Position numbers and translations under genes: made by a program. Below are positions 17,521 to 27,384 of a stretch of 64,000 nt of DNA, one piece after another. The notes below the pieces were generated by a model. That model was not told where the DNA came from, did not search any database, and worked only from the letters and a program-made list of their open reading frames with translations. This DNA is from Deltaproteobacteria bacterium (lineage in GTDB: Bacteria > Myxococcota_A > UBA796 > SXON01): contig CANFCK010000008.1 of NCBI GenBank assembly GCA_947445035.1, forward strand, positions 1 to 64,000, read 5' to 3'. Position 1 is the first letter of the stretch. Each line of letters starts with the position of its first letter.

Positions 17521-17928
17521 TTACGCGTGAGCGGGGGCGCGCACCGGGGGCGGAGGCGGGCTCGCGGCGGTGACGCCTGGAATGTCGATTCGCCGGGCGT
17601 CCGACCAGAGTGATTCCAAGTCGTAGAATCCACGCATCGGGCCGTCGAAGACGTGTACGAGGACGTCCCCCAAGTCGATGAGCACCCAGCGCGAGGCGTC
17701 CAACCCCTCGAGCCCCGTGGTTCGCGCGCCTTTGGCCTTGAGGTCATCGACCACCCCTTCAGCGATCGCCCGAACCTGACGCCGGTTGCTGCCGTGACAG
17801 AGAACGAACGCGTCGCAATAGGAGGAGATGCCGCGCATGTCCAGGACCACGATGTCCTCGGCCTTTCGGGCAGCAGCAGCTTCGGCGGCGGCTTTCGCCA
17901 AGTCGATGGATTCGATCGTACACCTCAC
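17521..17928 (-). CDS. rsfS: Ribosomal silencing factor RsfS
   Basis: About 135 aa. The RsfS/Iojap domain spans residues ~10-110: KAEDIVVLDMRGISSYCDAF, SNRRQVRAIAEGV, GLDASRWVLIDLGDVLVHVF and YDLESLW. It binds L14 and blocks subunit joining when nutrients are short. GTG 17928 is chosen because it overlaps the upstream stop as GTGA; an ATG six codons earlier is also possible. The C-terminal tail is Pro/Ala-rich (SPPPPPVRAPAHA). Confidence 0.92.
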   Translation of the reverse strand: MRCTIESIDLAKAAAEAAAARKAEDIVVLDMRGISSYCDAFVLCHGSNRRQVRAIAEGVVDDLKAKGARTTGLEGLDASRWVLIDLGDVLVHVFDGPMRGFYDLESLWSDARRIDIPGVTAASPPPPPVRAPAHA

Positions 17929-18404
17929 GAGTTGATGACCCGCCACGAAGTAAGCACCACCACGAATTCTCCGTCCTCGCCCTTGTGGCGGCGGCCCGCC
18001 AGTTCGAGGGTGGCGTCCACGTGTCCGGCGAGCACCAGAGCCTCTAGTAGCTCGGTTGCGAGGATCCAGCCCTCCTCATTCGATCGGGTACGGTACGGGG
18101 CACCCACGTCCGACGGCAGGTCGTTCGCGGTGCGCGCGATCTGCCCGGTGAAGCGCCAATCCCTGCCCTCGGCGATCGCTCGGCGCGCGGCTTGGCTGGT
18201 CGCCCACGCGGAGTGCGCGCCCAGAAGGTCGGGACTCTTTGCGGCGTGCACCGCCGCGGTGTCGTCGACCTCCACCGAGCTTGCTGCCGATCGCGCGATG
18301 AGCTCCTCATATGGACATGCTATCGCCGAACCGGCGGAAACGAGGAGGACGGCGGACGCGATCAACAAGACCCACAGTGTAGCGAGAGAAGCCTTGAGAT
18401 TCAA
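17925..18404 (-). CDS. Secreted or membrane-anchored hypothetical protein
   Basis: 159 aa with a strongly hydrophobic N-terminus (LWVLLIASAVLLVSAGSAIA, about 9-28) that could be a signal peptide or anchor. The remainder (CPYEELIARSAASSVEVDD onward) has no recognised motif; it holds GRDWRFTGQIARTANDLPSD and ends FVVVLTSWRVINS. The likely start is TTG 18404, overlapping the upstream lipoprotein stop (TTGA), and its own stop overlaps the rsfS start. It may serve with the upstream lipoprotein; function unknown. Confidence 0.6.
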   Translation of the reverse strand: MNLKASLATLWVLLIASAVLLVSAGSAIACPYEELIARSAASSVEVDDTAAVHAAKSPDLLGAHSAWATSQAARRAIAEGRDWRFTGQIARTANDLPSDVGAPYRTRSNEEGWILATELLEALVLAGHVDATLELAGRRHKGEDGEFVVVLTSWRVINS

Positions 18405-19093
18405 GGCGCCGCGGGGGCGGGTGGCGGTTCGACGCCCGCGTCGCCGCCGACCCTGGACATCGAGAAGCGTAGGTGTCGCATCGTGAGTCCGCCCTTTTTG
18501 CGAGTGGTCACCGTCACGTCGCCGGCCATGCGGACGGCAGTTTCTTCGTCAATCCACACTTGCCCTTCGACCCCCACGACCTCTTGTCCCTTCCGGACCT
18601 TTGCCGGGGTGGGGACCAGGTCCAGCCGGTAGTGATGGGTCGTTCTATTCTCGACGATTTCGGTGCCGAGGTCGATGTAGGCGACGTTGGCCGCAGTCGG
18701 ACCCAGGGTGCGCTCCCAGGGGTCCGCCTGCTGGGCCAGGCCAACCCGGGCGACTTCCGCGTCGCGCCCCCGGCGCAGTTCCCGGTCGCGCGTGGCCGTC
18801 CACAACTGCCCATCCCAGACCCGACTCTCCGACAGCAGGTCTCCCGCCCGCTCGCGGACGAACTGCCAGTGTTCGGCGTCCTGCCAGCGGAGCCGGGTCA
18901 GTTCTTCGGTCACCTGGGCCGGGCCGCTCTCGGGGGTGTGGGTGGTTTCGGTTCGGGCCTCCAGAACGTAGGCCCCGAGCGCCTCAGCGCTCGCGAAGGT
19001 CGTGTGGCCCGCCGCGGTCGGGAGCGGGGCCTCGATCGTCGGGCTCGCCGTTTCCCGACAAGCGAGGCACCAGGCCAGCAGCGGTAGGATCAT
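18401..19093 (-). CDS. Predicted lipoprotein overlapping obgE by 110 bp
   Basis: 230 aa. The N-terminus MILPLLAWCLACRETASP is a signal peptide with a lipobox (CLAC), which argues for ATG 19093. The mature part has no cysteine-rich or catalytic motif that I recognise; KVRKGQEVVGVEGQVWIDEE followed by AVRMAGDVTVTT resembles outer-membrane lipoprotein-sorting folds of the LolA/LolB kind, but only loosely. The first 36 codons overlap the 3' end of obgE in a different frame, an unusually long overlap. Confidence 0.6.
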   Translation of the reverse strand: MILPLLAWCLACRETASPTIEAPLPTAAGHTTFASAEALGAYVLEARTETTHTPESGPAQVTEELTRLRWQDAEHWQFVRERAGDLLSESRVWDGQLWTATRDRELRRGRDAEVARVGLAQQADPWERTLGPTAANVAYIDLGTEIVENRTTHHYRLDLVPTPAKVRKGQEVVGVEGQVWIDEETAVRMAGDVTVTTRKKGGLTMRHLRFSMSRVGGDAGVEPPPAPAAP

Positions 19094-20078
19094 TCAGGCG
19101 ATTCCAGACCGCCTGTAAGAGATCGGGGATCCCCTGTCTCGCGACTGCGCTGACGACCATCGTCGGCACGCGGGCCATCTTGAACGACCCTTCGGCTTTG
19201 GCGATGACCTCGGCCGTGGCAACGTCGGCTTTGGTGAGCACCACGAGTTCCAACCGGTCGAGTAGCTCGGGGTTGTAGAGGCGCAGCTCGTTGCGCAGCA
19301 CTTCCCAGCGGCGGAAGGCGGGCAGCGCGTCGTCTTCGAGCGACACGAGATGCAGGAGCATACGGGTCCGCTCGACGTGACGGAGGAACTGCAGGCCAAG
19401 CCCCTTTCCTTCCGCTGCCCCCTCGATGAGGCCCGGGATGTCGGCGATGACGAAGCTGCCAGCGTCGCCCATCGAGACCACGCCCAGGTTTGGGACAAGC
19501 GTGGTGAAAGGGTAGTCGGCGATTTTCGGGCGAGCTGCCGACACCACGGAGATGAGGGTGCTTTTTCCGGCGTTGGGATAGCCGAGCAGTCCAACATCGG
19601 CGACCAGCTTCAGCTCCATGGCTAGGCGGACGGAGACGCCAGGTCCCGCGGGTCCAGTCTCTTTCGGCGCCCGGTTGGTCGAGCTCTTGAAGTGGATGTT
19701 GCCGAGTCCGCCGCGCCCCCCTTGGGCCACGATTCGCTCGTCGCCGTCTCGGAGAAGCTCGCAGATCACCAGGTCCTCCGCCACGTCTTTGACGACCGTC
19801 CCGACGGGGAGGGGTACGACGAGGTCCTCGCCGGTGGCCCCCGTCATCTGGCGATAGTCCCCGTTGGTGCCGTCGCCCGCCCGCCAGTGCGCGCGCGAGC
19901 GCAGGTCGAGGAGGCTGGTGAGCCGGGCGTCCGCCCGAAAGATCACGTGTCCTCCCCGCCCCCCGTCGCCGCCGTCAGGGCCGCCATGCGGAACAAACTT
20001 CTCACGGCGGAACGATGAGCTTCCGCGCCCACCCCGCCCGGAGCGCACCTCGATCTCAACTTCGTCGACGAACCGCAT
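18984..20078 (-). CDS. obgE: Obg-family GTPase
   Basis: A 364-aa Obg, a GTPase of late 50S assembly and stress control. The glycine-rich Obg fold (about 1-158) begins MRFVDEVEIEVRSGRGG and contains GGPDGGDGGRGGHVIF. The G domain has G1 GYPNAGKST, G2 YPFTTLVPN, G3 DIPGLIEGA and G4 LTKAD. The C-terminal ~35 residues (SGNGEPDDRGPAPDRGG) are polar and probably disordered, and overlap the next gene. It heads a chain with rsfS, rlmH and comF. Confidence 0.95.
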   Translation of the reverse strand: MRFVDEVEIEVRSGRGGRGSSSFRREKFVPHGGPDGGDGGRGGHVIFRADARLTSLLDLRSRAHWRAGDGTNGDYRQMTGATGEDLVVPLPVGTVVKDVAEDLVICELLRDGDERIVAQGGRGGLGNIHFKSSTNRAPKETGPAGPGVSVRLAMELKLVADVGLLGYPNAGKSTLISVVSAARPKIADYPFTTLVPNLGVVSMGDAGSFVIADIPGLIEGAAEGKGLGLQFLRHVERTRMLLHLVSLEDDALPAFRRWEVLRNELRLYNPELLDRLELVVLTKADVATAEVIAKAEGSFKMARVPTMVVSAVARQGIPDLLQAVWNRLNDPTAAGLVPRLSGNGEPDDRGPAPDRGGPHDLRER

Positions 20079-20146
20079 CGCGCGGGGCTAACCCGTACAA
20101 GGCACATCGCCCCACACCGCGAGATAGGCCCGCGGCCGGCTCGGCC

Positions 20147-21463
20147 ATGCGCAACGAACTCAAGCACATTGCCCGATTGGCGTGGCCCAACAGCCTCGGA
20201 ATGGCGGCGTTCATGGCCATGAGCGTGATCGACACCATCTGCGTGGGGCAGCTCGGCTCCGTTGCGCAGGCGGGCGTCGGCGCGGCGCATGCCTGGGGAC
20301 TGAGCGGCTCGGTGTTGGCATTTGGGGCCATCCGGGCGATCGAGCCGATCGTGTCCCAGGCGCACGGGGCAGGCGACCGGGAGGCGGTCGGGCAGGCGCT
20401 GGTGCGAACGCTGGTGCTGGCGCTGCCGCTCGCCGCGTTCTCCTTCGCCTGGTACTTCCTGGCCGCACCGGGCTTGCGACTGCTGGGTCAGCCTGAGTCT
20501 GTGCTGCCTACAGCGGAGATATATGCGCAAGCGTTTGCCTGGTCCTGGTGGCCTGCGCTCGTGTTCCAGGTGCTGAGGGCCTTTTTCCAGTCCCTGGGTA
20601 TCGTGCGGCCGCCGATGGTGGTGATGGTGGTCGGTGGACTGGCAAAAGCCCCGCTAAATCTGGCGCTGATGAACGGATGGGGCCCGCTCCCCGCGCTGGG
20701 AGTGGCCGGCGTCGGCTGGGCCACGTTGTTGGTGGAGTTGGTCATGCTGTCGGCCCTGGTCGCCGTCACCTGGCGAACCCTCTCCTCTTACTGGCCTGCG
20801 GCTCCGCTGGTCAGCCCACGGGCGTTGGCCCGGCTGTTTGGGCTCGGCCTTCCGCTGGGGGTGCAGATGGGCACAGAATTCTGGGCGTTCGCCGCGATGC
20901 AGATGATGATGGGGCAAATCGGGCCCGACGCCATGGCCGCGCACCAGGTGGCCCTGAGCCTGGCCTCGGTCTCGTTCATGCTCCCACTCGGCGTCAGCTC
21001 CGCCGCCGCAGCTCGGGTCGGACAGCGTTTCGGAGCGGGCGAGGACTGGGGGCCCACGGCAAAGGCGGCGATCCTGCTGGGAGTGGGCCTGCAATTGGTT
21101 TCGGGTGCAGTTTTCTGGCTTTTTGGTCCGCTTCTCGTGCAGCCCTACAGCAGCGACGTGGCGGTTCGGGCGGTCGCCGCCAGCTTGATGCCCATCGCGG
21201 CCGCCTTCCAACTCTTCGATGGCCTCCAGGTCATCGGGTTCGGCGTGCTCCGTGGCGCCGGTGATGTGCGCGTTCCGACCGTGGCCAACCTCGTGGGCTA
21301 CTACGTGATGGGACTGCCGTTCGGGTACTGGCTGGGCCTGCGGCTGGGGCTCGGCCCCCAGGGCATCTGGTGGGGCATCAGCCTGGGGCTGGCGATCGTG
21401 GGGACCTCCTTGCTTTTCCGCATCCGGTACGTCCATCGACGTGGCGGCGTGCGGGTGAGGTAG
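20147..21463 (+). CDS. MATE-family multidrug/Na+ exporter
   Basis: A 438-aa integral membrane protein of the MATE family with about 12 hydrophobic segments in two homologous halves. Family-like features are LAWPNSLGMAAFMAMSVID at the N-terminus, GAIRAIEPIVSQAHGAGD in the first half, and the second-half MMMGQIGPDAMAAHQVALS and DGLQVIGFGVLRGAGD motifs. ATG 20147 is preferred over an open frame 44 codons longer that is basic and not hydrophobic. It is divergent from obgE with a 68-bp spacer. The substrate cannot be told from sequence. Confidence 0.9.
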   Translation: MRNELKHIARLAWPNSLGMAAFMAMSVIDTICVGQLGSVAQAGVGAAHAWGLSGSVLAFGAIRAIEPIVSQAHGAGDREAVGQALVRTLVLALPLAAFSFAWYFLAAPGLRLLGQPESVLPTAEIYAQAFAWSWWPALVFQVLRAFFQSLGIVRPPMVVMVVGGLAKAPLNLALMNGWGPLPALGVAGVGWATLLVELVMLSALVAVTWRTLSSYWPAAPLVSPRALARLFGLGLPLGVQMGTEFWAFAAMQMMMGQIGPDAMAAHQVALSLASVSFMLPLGVSSAAAARVGQRFGAGEDWGPTAKAAILLGVGLQLVSGAVFWLFGPLLVQPYSSDVAVRAVAASLMPIAAAFQLFDGLQVIGFGVLRGAGDVRVPTVANLVGYYVMGLPFGYWLGLRLGLGPQGIWWGISLGLAIVGTSLLFRIRYVHRRGGVRVR

Positions 21464-21474
21464 ACTCCCGGCCC

Positions 21475-23252
<1,778 letters not shown>

Positions 23253-23256
<4 letters not shown>

Positions 23257-23708
23257 CCCCGTTCGACTCGGCGCGGGCACGGCTCGAAAGTCACATCGAC
23301 CACCAGGGGATGAAGCACACGCGCCAGCGGGTGCAGATCCTGGAGGTGTTTGTCGGTGCGCACCACGTCACGGTGGAGGAGCTTCTGCGCGCGGTTCAGC
23401 AGGCTGCGCCGGCCACGGGGGCGGCGACGGTGTATCGCACCCTCAAGCTCTTCGTTGAGGCAGGTATTGCGCATGAGCGAAACTTCGGCGACGGGCACGC
23501 GCGCTACGAACTCGCGGTGGCCGACGAGCACCATGATCATCTGATTTGCCTGGATTGTAAGTTGATCTTCGAGTTCGAAGAACAGCAGATCGAGTCCTGT
23601 CAGGCGGTCGTCGCGTCGCGACATGGGCTCACTCTTCGCTCCCATCGCCACGAGATCTACGGCAGTTGCGACCTGCGCGAGGCGTGTCCCAGGTGGCCGC
23701 TGTCGTAG
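23253..23708 (+). CDS. fur: Fur-family metal-responsive repressor
   Basis: A 151-aa Fur-family regulator. The N-terminal winged helix has GMKHTRQRVQILEVF and GAATVYRTLKLFVEAGI. The dimerisation domain has the His-rich HHDHLICLDCKLIFEF (metal site plus first CxxC) and GSCDLREACP (second cysteine pair). The pattern best fits Fur itself, but Zur or PerR cannot be excluded. It overlaps the end of cstA by 4 bp, so its own level may follow cstA expression. Confidence 0.85.
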
Positions 23709-23754
23709 CCGAGCGGTCGTTCGGTGGTTAGCAACGCGGTCTCGCTGGAACCCG

Positions 23755-24174
23755 GTGCACACCTTCCTCCTGACTTTGCACGTGATTCTCTCCTTGCTCC
23801 TGGTCTTCATCATCTTGATGCAGCCGGGCAAGGGCGCGGACGCGGCCAGCGCGTTTGGTGGTGGCGGCGGCTCGCAGATATTCGGCGCGTCCGGTCCGGG
23901 GAACTTGCTGACCCGCGGTACCGGCGTCATCGCGACCCTTTTCATGATCACGAGCATCACGCTCGCGTTCCAGAGCACCCGGGCCTATCAGGCCGGTGGT
24001 GGCGTCGATCTCGGCGCCGAGGATGTCGAGGCGGGAGGTGGCTTCGGCGTTCCCGCGGCCCCTGAGCCCACGGCTGTGCCGGACCCGACCCCCGCTCCCC
24101 TTGAGATCGACGTGGCCCCAGTTCCCGTCCCCGAAGCGCCGCCAGCCGCTCCTCCTGCGGCGCCGGCGCCGTAG
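23755..24174 (+). CDS. secG: SecG translocon subunit with Pro/Ala tail
   Basis: 139 aa. The first ~75 residues are SecG: VHTFLLTLHVILSLLLVFII (TM1), LMQPGKGADAASAFGGGGGS, NLLTRGTGVIATLFMITSI (TM2). The remaining ~60 residues are Pro/Ala/Glu-rich (VPDPTPAPLEIDVAPVPVP) and likely disordered, longer than in E. coli. GTG 23755 with GGA 6 bp upstream is the likely start; the open frame further upstream runs through the fur gene. SecG assists SecA-driven export. Confidence 0.92.
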   Translation: MHTFLLTLHVILSLLLVFIILMQPGKGADAASAFGGGGGSQIFGASGPGNLLTRGTGVIATLFMITSITLAFQSTRAYQAGGGVDLGAEDVEAGGGFGVPAAPEPTAVPDPTPAPLEIDVAPVPVPEAPPAAPPAAPAP

Positions 24175-24226
24175 TTCGAGTCTGGCGCTTGACCCCGACG
24201 CGGCCGGGGAGTAGATGGCGGCCGTT

Positions 24227-24312
24227 GCGCGGGTGGCGGAATGGTAGACGCGCTAGTTTGAGGTGCTAGTGGGGTAATACCCGTGGGGGTTCAAGTCCCC
24301 CCTCGCGCACCA
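24227..24312 (+). tRNA. tRNA-Leu (GAG)
   Basis: 86 nt including an encoded CCA (24310-24312). The acceptor stem GCGCGGG pairs with CTCGCGC, the anticodon stem-loop is CTAGT-TTGAGGT-GCTAG giving anticodon GAG, a long variable arm (GTGGGGTAATACCCGT) marks a class II tRNA, and the T arm is GGGGGTTCAAGTCCCCC. It reads CUC/CUU leucine codons. An intrinsic terminator follows 5 bp later. Confidence 0.95.
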
Positions 24313-24317
24313 CCTCT

Positions 24318-24355
24318 CGAAAGCCCATCGGAAACGATGGGCTTTCGTTCTTTTT
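24318..24355 (+). terminator. Strong intrinsic terminator after tRNA-Leu
   Basis: CGAAAGCCCATCG (24318-24330) pairs perfectly with CGATGGGCTTTCG (24335-24347) around a GAAA tetraloop and is followed by TTCTTTTT. It ends the secG/tRNA-Leu unit; the convergent tpiA gene stops 5 bp further on. Its reverse strand lacks a T tract, so it mainly serves the + strand. Confidence 0.93.
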
Positions 24356-24359
24356 GGGG

Positions 24360-25118
24360 TCAGCCCGCCGCGGCGATGATGTGGAGAAATTCCTCCATGT
24401 TCAGGGCCGCGCCGCCCACCAGGGCGCCATCGATGTCCGGCATCTTAAGCAGCTCTGCGGCGTTACTTCCTTTGACCGAACCTCCGTACTGCAGGCGCGT
24501 GGACCGTGCGACGAACGCGGGGAAAGACGCTTCCAGCCAGCCGCGGATGGTGGCGTGCATCTCCTGAGCTTGGAAAGGAGAGGCGGTCTTGCCGGTGCCG
24601 ATGGCCCAGACCGGCTCGTACGCAATGGTCACGCTCGGAACTTGATCTGCGTGAAGCTTGCCCATGGCGACCGTCAGCTGGCGCGTGACGACGTCGCGCT
24701 CGTTTCCGGCCTCCCTCTCGGCCAGGGTCTCTCCGACGCAGAGGATGGGGAGCAGGCCGCTTCGGAAGCACGCCAGCACCTTCTTTTCAGCGACGGCATC
24801 GGTCTCGCCGAAGAGTTGCCTGCGCTCGCTGTGCCCCACAAGGCAGTAGGCCACGCCCGCTTGGCGCAACATCTCGCCCGACACCTCGCCGGTGAACGCG
24901 CCCGACGCCTCGGCGTGCAGGTTCTGGGCGGCGACCTGGATTCCCGTGTGTTTGAGGCGGGCCACAACGGCCGGGAGGCTGAGGACAGGAGGCGCCACGC
25001 CGACGTCGACGGCCGCATCCTTGCCGGCGAGGGCGCGTTTCAGGCCCTCGGCGAAGCTGTCGGCATCGGCCGGACCCTTGTGCATCTTCCAGTTTCCGAC
25101 GATGAACTTGCGACGCAT
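24360..25118 (-). CDS. tpiA: Triosephosphate isomerase
   Basis: A 252-aa TIM barrel that interconverts dihydroxyacetone phosphate and glyceraldehyde-3-phosphate. Catalytic Lys is in GNWKMHKGP (about residue 10), His in LVGHSERRQLFGE (about 95) and Glu in AYEPVWAIGTGKTAS (about 165). The phosphate-binding loops YGGSVKGSN and GALVGGAAL are present. ATG 25118 lies 20 bp behind pgk, in the gap-pgk-tpiA order. Confidence 0.97.
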   Translation of the reverse strand: MRRKFIVGNWKMHKGPADADSFAEGLKRALAGKDAAVDVGVAPPVLSLPAVVARLKHTGIQVAAQNLHAEASGAFTGEVSGEMLRQAGVAYCLVGHSERRQLFGETDAVAEKKVLACFRSGLLPILCVGETLAEREAGNERDVVTRQLTVAMGKLHADQVPSVTIAYEPVWAIGTGKTASPFQAQEMHATIRGWLEASFPAFVARSTRLQYGGSVKGSNAAELLKMPDIDGALVGGAALNMEEFLHIIAAAG

Positions 25119-25138
25119 TTGACTCCTTGTCTGGCGAC

Positions 25139-26323
25139 TCAGCGGCCTTTGTTTCGGATCGCCTTCACCCCGGGCAGGTCCTTGCCTTCGATGAGCTCCA
25201 ACGAGGCGCCCCCACCGGTAGAAACGTGACTGAATCGCTCGGCGAGTCCGAACTTCGCGGCGGCGGCGGCCGAATCGCCGCCACCGATGACGGTGTAGCC
25301 GTTGGACGCGGCGACAGCTTCGGCCACGCCCCGCGTGCCTGCGGCGTAGGCCTCTCGCTCGAAAACGCCCATCGGCCCGTTCCAAAAGATGGTCTGCGCC
25401 TGGCCGACGACCGCTGCAAACGCCTTGACGGACTCCGGGCCGATGTCGAGCCCCATCTGGTCGGCGCCGATCGAGGTGACGACCTCTGCGGGGGCGGTGC
25501 TCTCGAGCGAGGTGTTGACCACGTGATCGCAGGGGAGGTGCAAGGCGATGCCCTTTTCTGCGCATCGCTCCAAAAGGCGGGTGGCCAACGCCAGCTTGTC
25601 CACCTCGACGCGGCTCTTGCCGACGTCGACCCCTTTGGCCTTCAGAAAGGTGTAGGCCATCGCGCCGCCGATTACGAGCGCGTCGACCCGGCTCAGCAGC
25701 GCCTCGATCACGGCGATCTTGTCGCTGACCTTGGCCCCGCCGAGGATGCCCACGTAGGGGCGTGCCGCACCTTGGAGACACCGGCCGAGCGCGTCCAGTT
25801 CCTTGCCGACGAGCAGGCCGACGCCCACCTGCTCGACGAAGTTGACGATGGCGGCGATGCTGGTCTCGGCACGGTGCATCGCGCCGAATGCGTCGTTGAC
25901 GTAGACGTCGCAAAGCCGGGCCAAGGCCTTGGCGAACTCCTCATCCCCGCCCTTCTCGCCGGCGTGGAACCGGAGGTTTTCCAGCATCATCACGCCGCCC
26001 GGCAAAAGCTCCTTCGTCATCGCTTCTACATCGTCGCCCACGATGTCGTGGGCGAAGAGCACATCGTCGTTGATGAGTTCGGCGAGACGCGCCGCGCAGG
26101 GCAAAAGCGAAAGCGTCGGGTCGGTCCCGGTGGGGCGGCCGAGGTGGCTCGCCAAGATCACCCGACAGCCCTTCTCGCGCAGGTACTTGATAGTAGGAAG
26201 AGCGGCAACAATCCGATTGTCATCGGTGATGCGCCCATTTTCGAGTGGAACATTGAAGTCGACGCGGACGAGAACCCGACGGTTGTCGACGTCGAGGTCA
26301 GTGAGGCTGGGGACCTTCGACAT
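25139..26323 (-). CDS. pgk: Phosphoglycerate kinase
   Basis: A 394-aa two-domain kinase (1,3-bisphosphoglycerate + ADP to 3-phosphoglycerate + ATP). Signatures are VLVRVDFNVPLENGRITDD, ILASHLGRPTG, MMLENLRFHAGE, NDAFGAMHR, the hinge ILGGAKVSDK and the nucleotide-binding VIGGGDSAAAAAKFG with STGGGASLELIEGK. It follows gap by 3 bp, which indicates tight cotranscription. Confidence 0.97.
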   Translation of the reverse strand: MSKVPSLTDLDVDNRRVLVRVDFNVPLENGRITDDNRIVAALPTIKYLREKGCRVILASHLGRPTGTDPTLSLLPCAARLAELINDDVLFAHDIVGDDVEAMTKELLPGGVMMLENLRFHAGEKGGDEEFAKALARLCDVYVNDAFGAMHRAETSIAAIVNFVEQVGVGLLVGKELDALGRCLQGAARPYVGILGGAKVSDKIAVIEALLSRVDALVIGGAMAYTFLKAKGVDVGKSRVEVDKLALATRLLERCAEKGIALHLPCDHVVNTSLESTAPAEVVTSIGADQMGLDIGPESVKAFAAVVGQAQTIFWNGPMGVFEREAYAAGTRGVAEAVAASNGYTVIGGGDSAAAAAKFGLAERFSHVSTGGGASLELIEGKDLPGVKAIRNKGR

Positions 26324-26326
26324 CGC

Positions 26327-27334
26327 TCAGGCCCTCGCGATCTTTCGGCAGAGATCGACCATCCGATTGGAGAATCCCCATTCATTGTCGTACCAGGACA
26401 TCACCTTCGCCATCCGGTCGCCAATCACCTGGGTGAGGTCGAGGTCCACGATTGAGGAATGGGGATCCCCGTTGAGGTCGATGCTGACCAGCGGCGCGCT
26501 GACTGCGGCGAGGATTCCCTTCATCGGGCCATTCGCGGCGGCTACGAACGCCGCATTGATCGCCTCTTTGGTGACCGGCTTCTCGGTGTTGAACACCAGG
26601 TCCACGACGCTGACGTTGGGGGTGGGTACCCGCACCGCGAGGCCGTTGAGGCGCCCCTTCAGTTCCGGCAGGACGAGCGCGACGGCCTTGGCCGCGCCGG
26701 TGCTGGTCGGAACCATCGAGAGCGCGGCCGCCCGCGCGCGGCGCATATCCGCCTTCTTGTGCGGCGCATCCAGGAGGTTCTGGTCCATCGTGTAGCTGTG
26801 GATGGTGGTCATCAGCCCCTGGGTGATGCCGAAATTCTCATGGAGAACCTTAGCAAAAGGGGCCAGACAGTTCGTCGTGCAGCTGGCGTTGCTGATGATG
26901 CGGTGTTTGGACAGGTCGAGCTTGTCGTCGTTGACACCCAGACACACCGTGATGTCCTCGCCCTCGGCAGGGGCCGAGATGATGACGCGGCCGGCGCCGG
27001 CATCGAGGTGTAGCTGAGCCTTTTCCCGGCTGGTGAACATCCCAGTGCACTCCAGCACGACGTCGATGCCGAGCGCCTTCCATGGCAGCTTGGCCGGGTC
27101 CCGTTCGGCGCTGACGGGAATCGCCTTCCCGCCCGCTACGATCGAGCTTTCAGAGGCGCTCACCGGGACTGACCACTTTCCATGGACACTGTCGTGGGCG
27201 AGCAGGTGGCCGAGTTGCATGGGGCTGGTCAGGTCGTTGATGTGGACGATCTCCACCTCGGCGTCTCCGAAGGCGGAGCGGAACACACAGCGACCGATAC
27301 GGCCGAAGCCGTTGATGGCGACGCGCAGACCCAT
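26327..27334 (-). CDS. gap: Glyceraldehyde-3-phosphate dehydrogenase
   Basis: A 335-aa GAPDH. The N-terminal NAD fold begins LRVAINGFGRIGRCVFR; the active-site Cys is in ISNASCTTNCLAPFAK and the catalytic His in MTTIHSYTMDQN. The residue after the second strand is Asn in IVHINDLT, usual for NAD-dependent enzymes. ATG 27334 has a GAGGGG site 7 bp upstream. It lies between gpsA and pgk. Confidence 0.97.
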   Translation of the reverse strand: MGLRVAINGFGRIGRCVFRSAFGDAEVEIVHINDLTSPMQLGHLLAHDSVHGKWSVPVSASESSIVAGGKAIPVSAERDPAKLPWKALGIDVVLECTGMFTSREKAQLHLDAGAGRVIISAPAEGEDITVCLGVNDDKLDLSKHRIISNASCTTNCLAPFAKVLHENFGITQGLMTTIHSYTMDQNLLDAPHKKADMRRARAAALSMVPTSTGAAKAVALVLPELKGRLNGLAVRVPTPNVSVVDLVFNTEKPVTKEAINAAFVAAANGPMKGILAAVSAPLVSIDLNGDPHSSIVDLDLTQVIGDRMAKVMSWYDNEWGFSNRMVDLCRKIARA

Positions 27335-27384
27335 TTTGAACCCCTCGTGGTGGCACGGCTATCCCGTCCGCCGCCAGGGCGGTC

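Noticed and set aside
24318-24355. Terminator considered bidirectional for tpiA
   Set aside because: On the - strand the stem is followed by GAGAGG rather than a T tract, so only the + strand reading is well supported.
25119-25913. Upstream extension of the tpiA frame by about 265 codons
   Set aside because: It is Arg-rich shadow inside pgk; the conserved TIM N-terminus starts at 25118.
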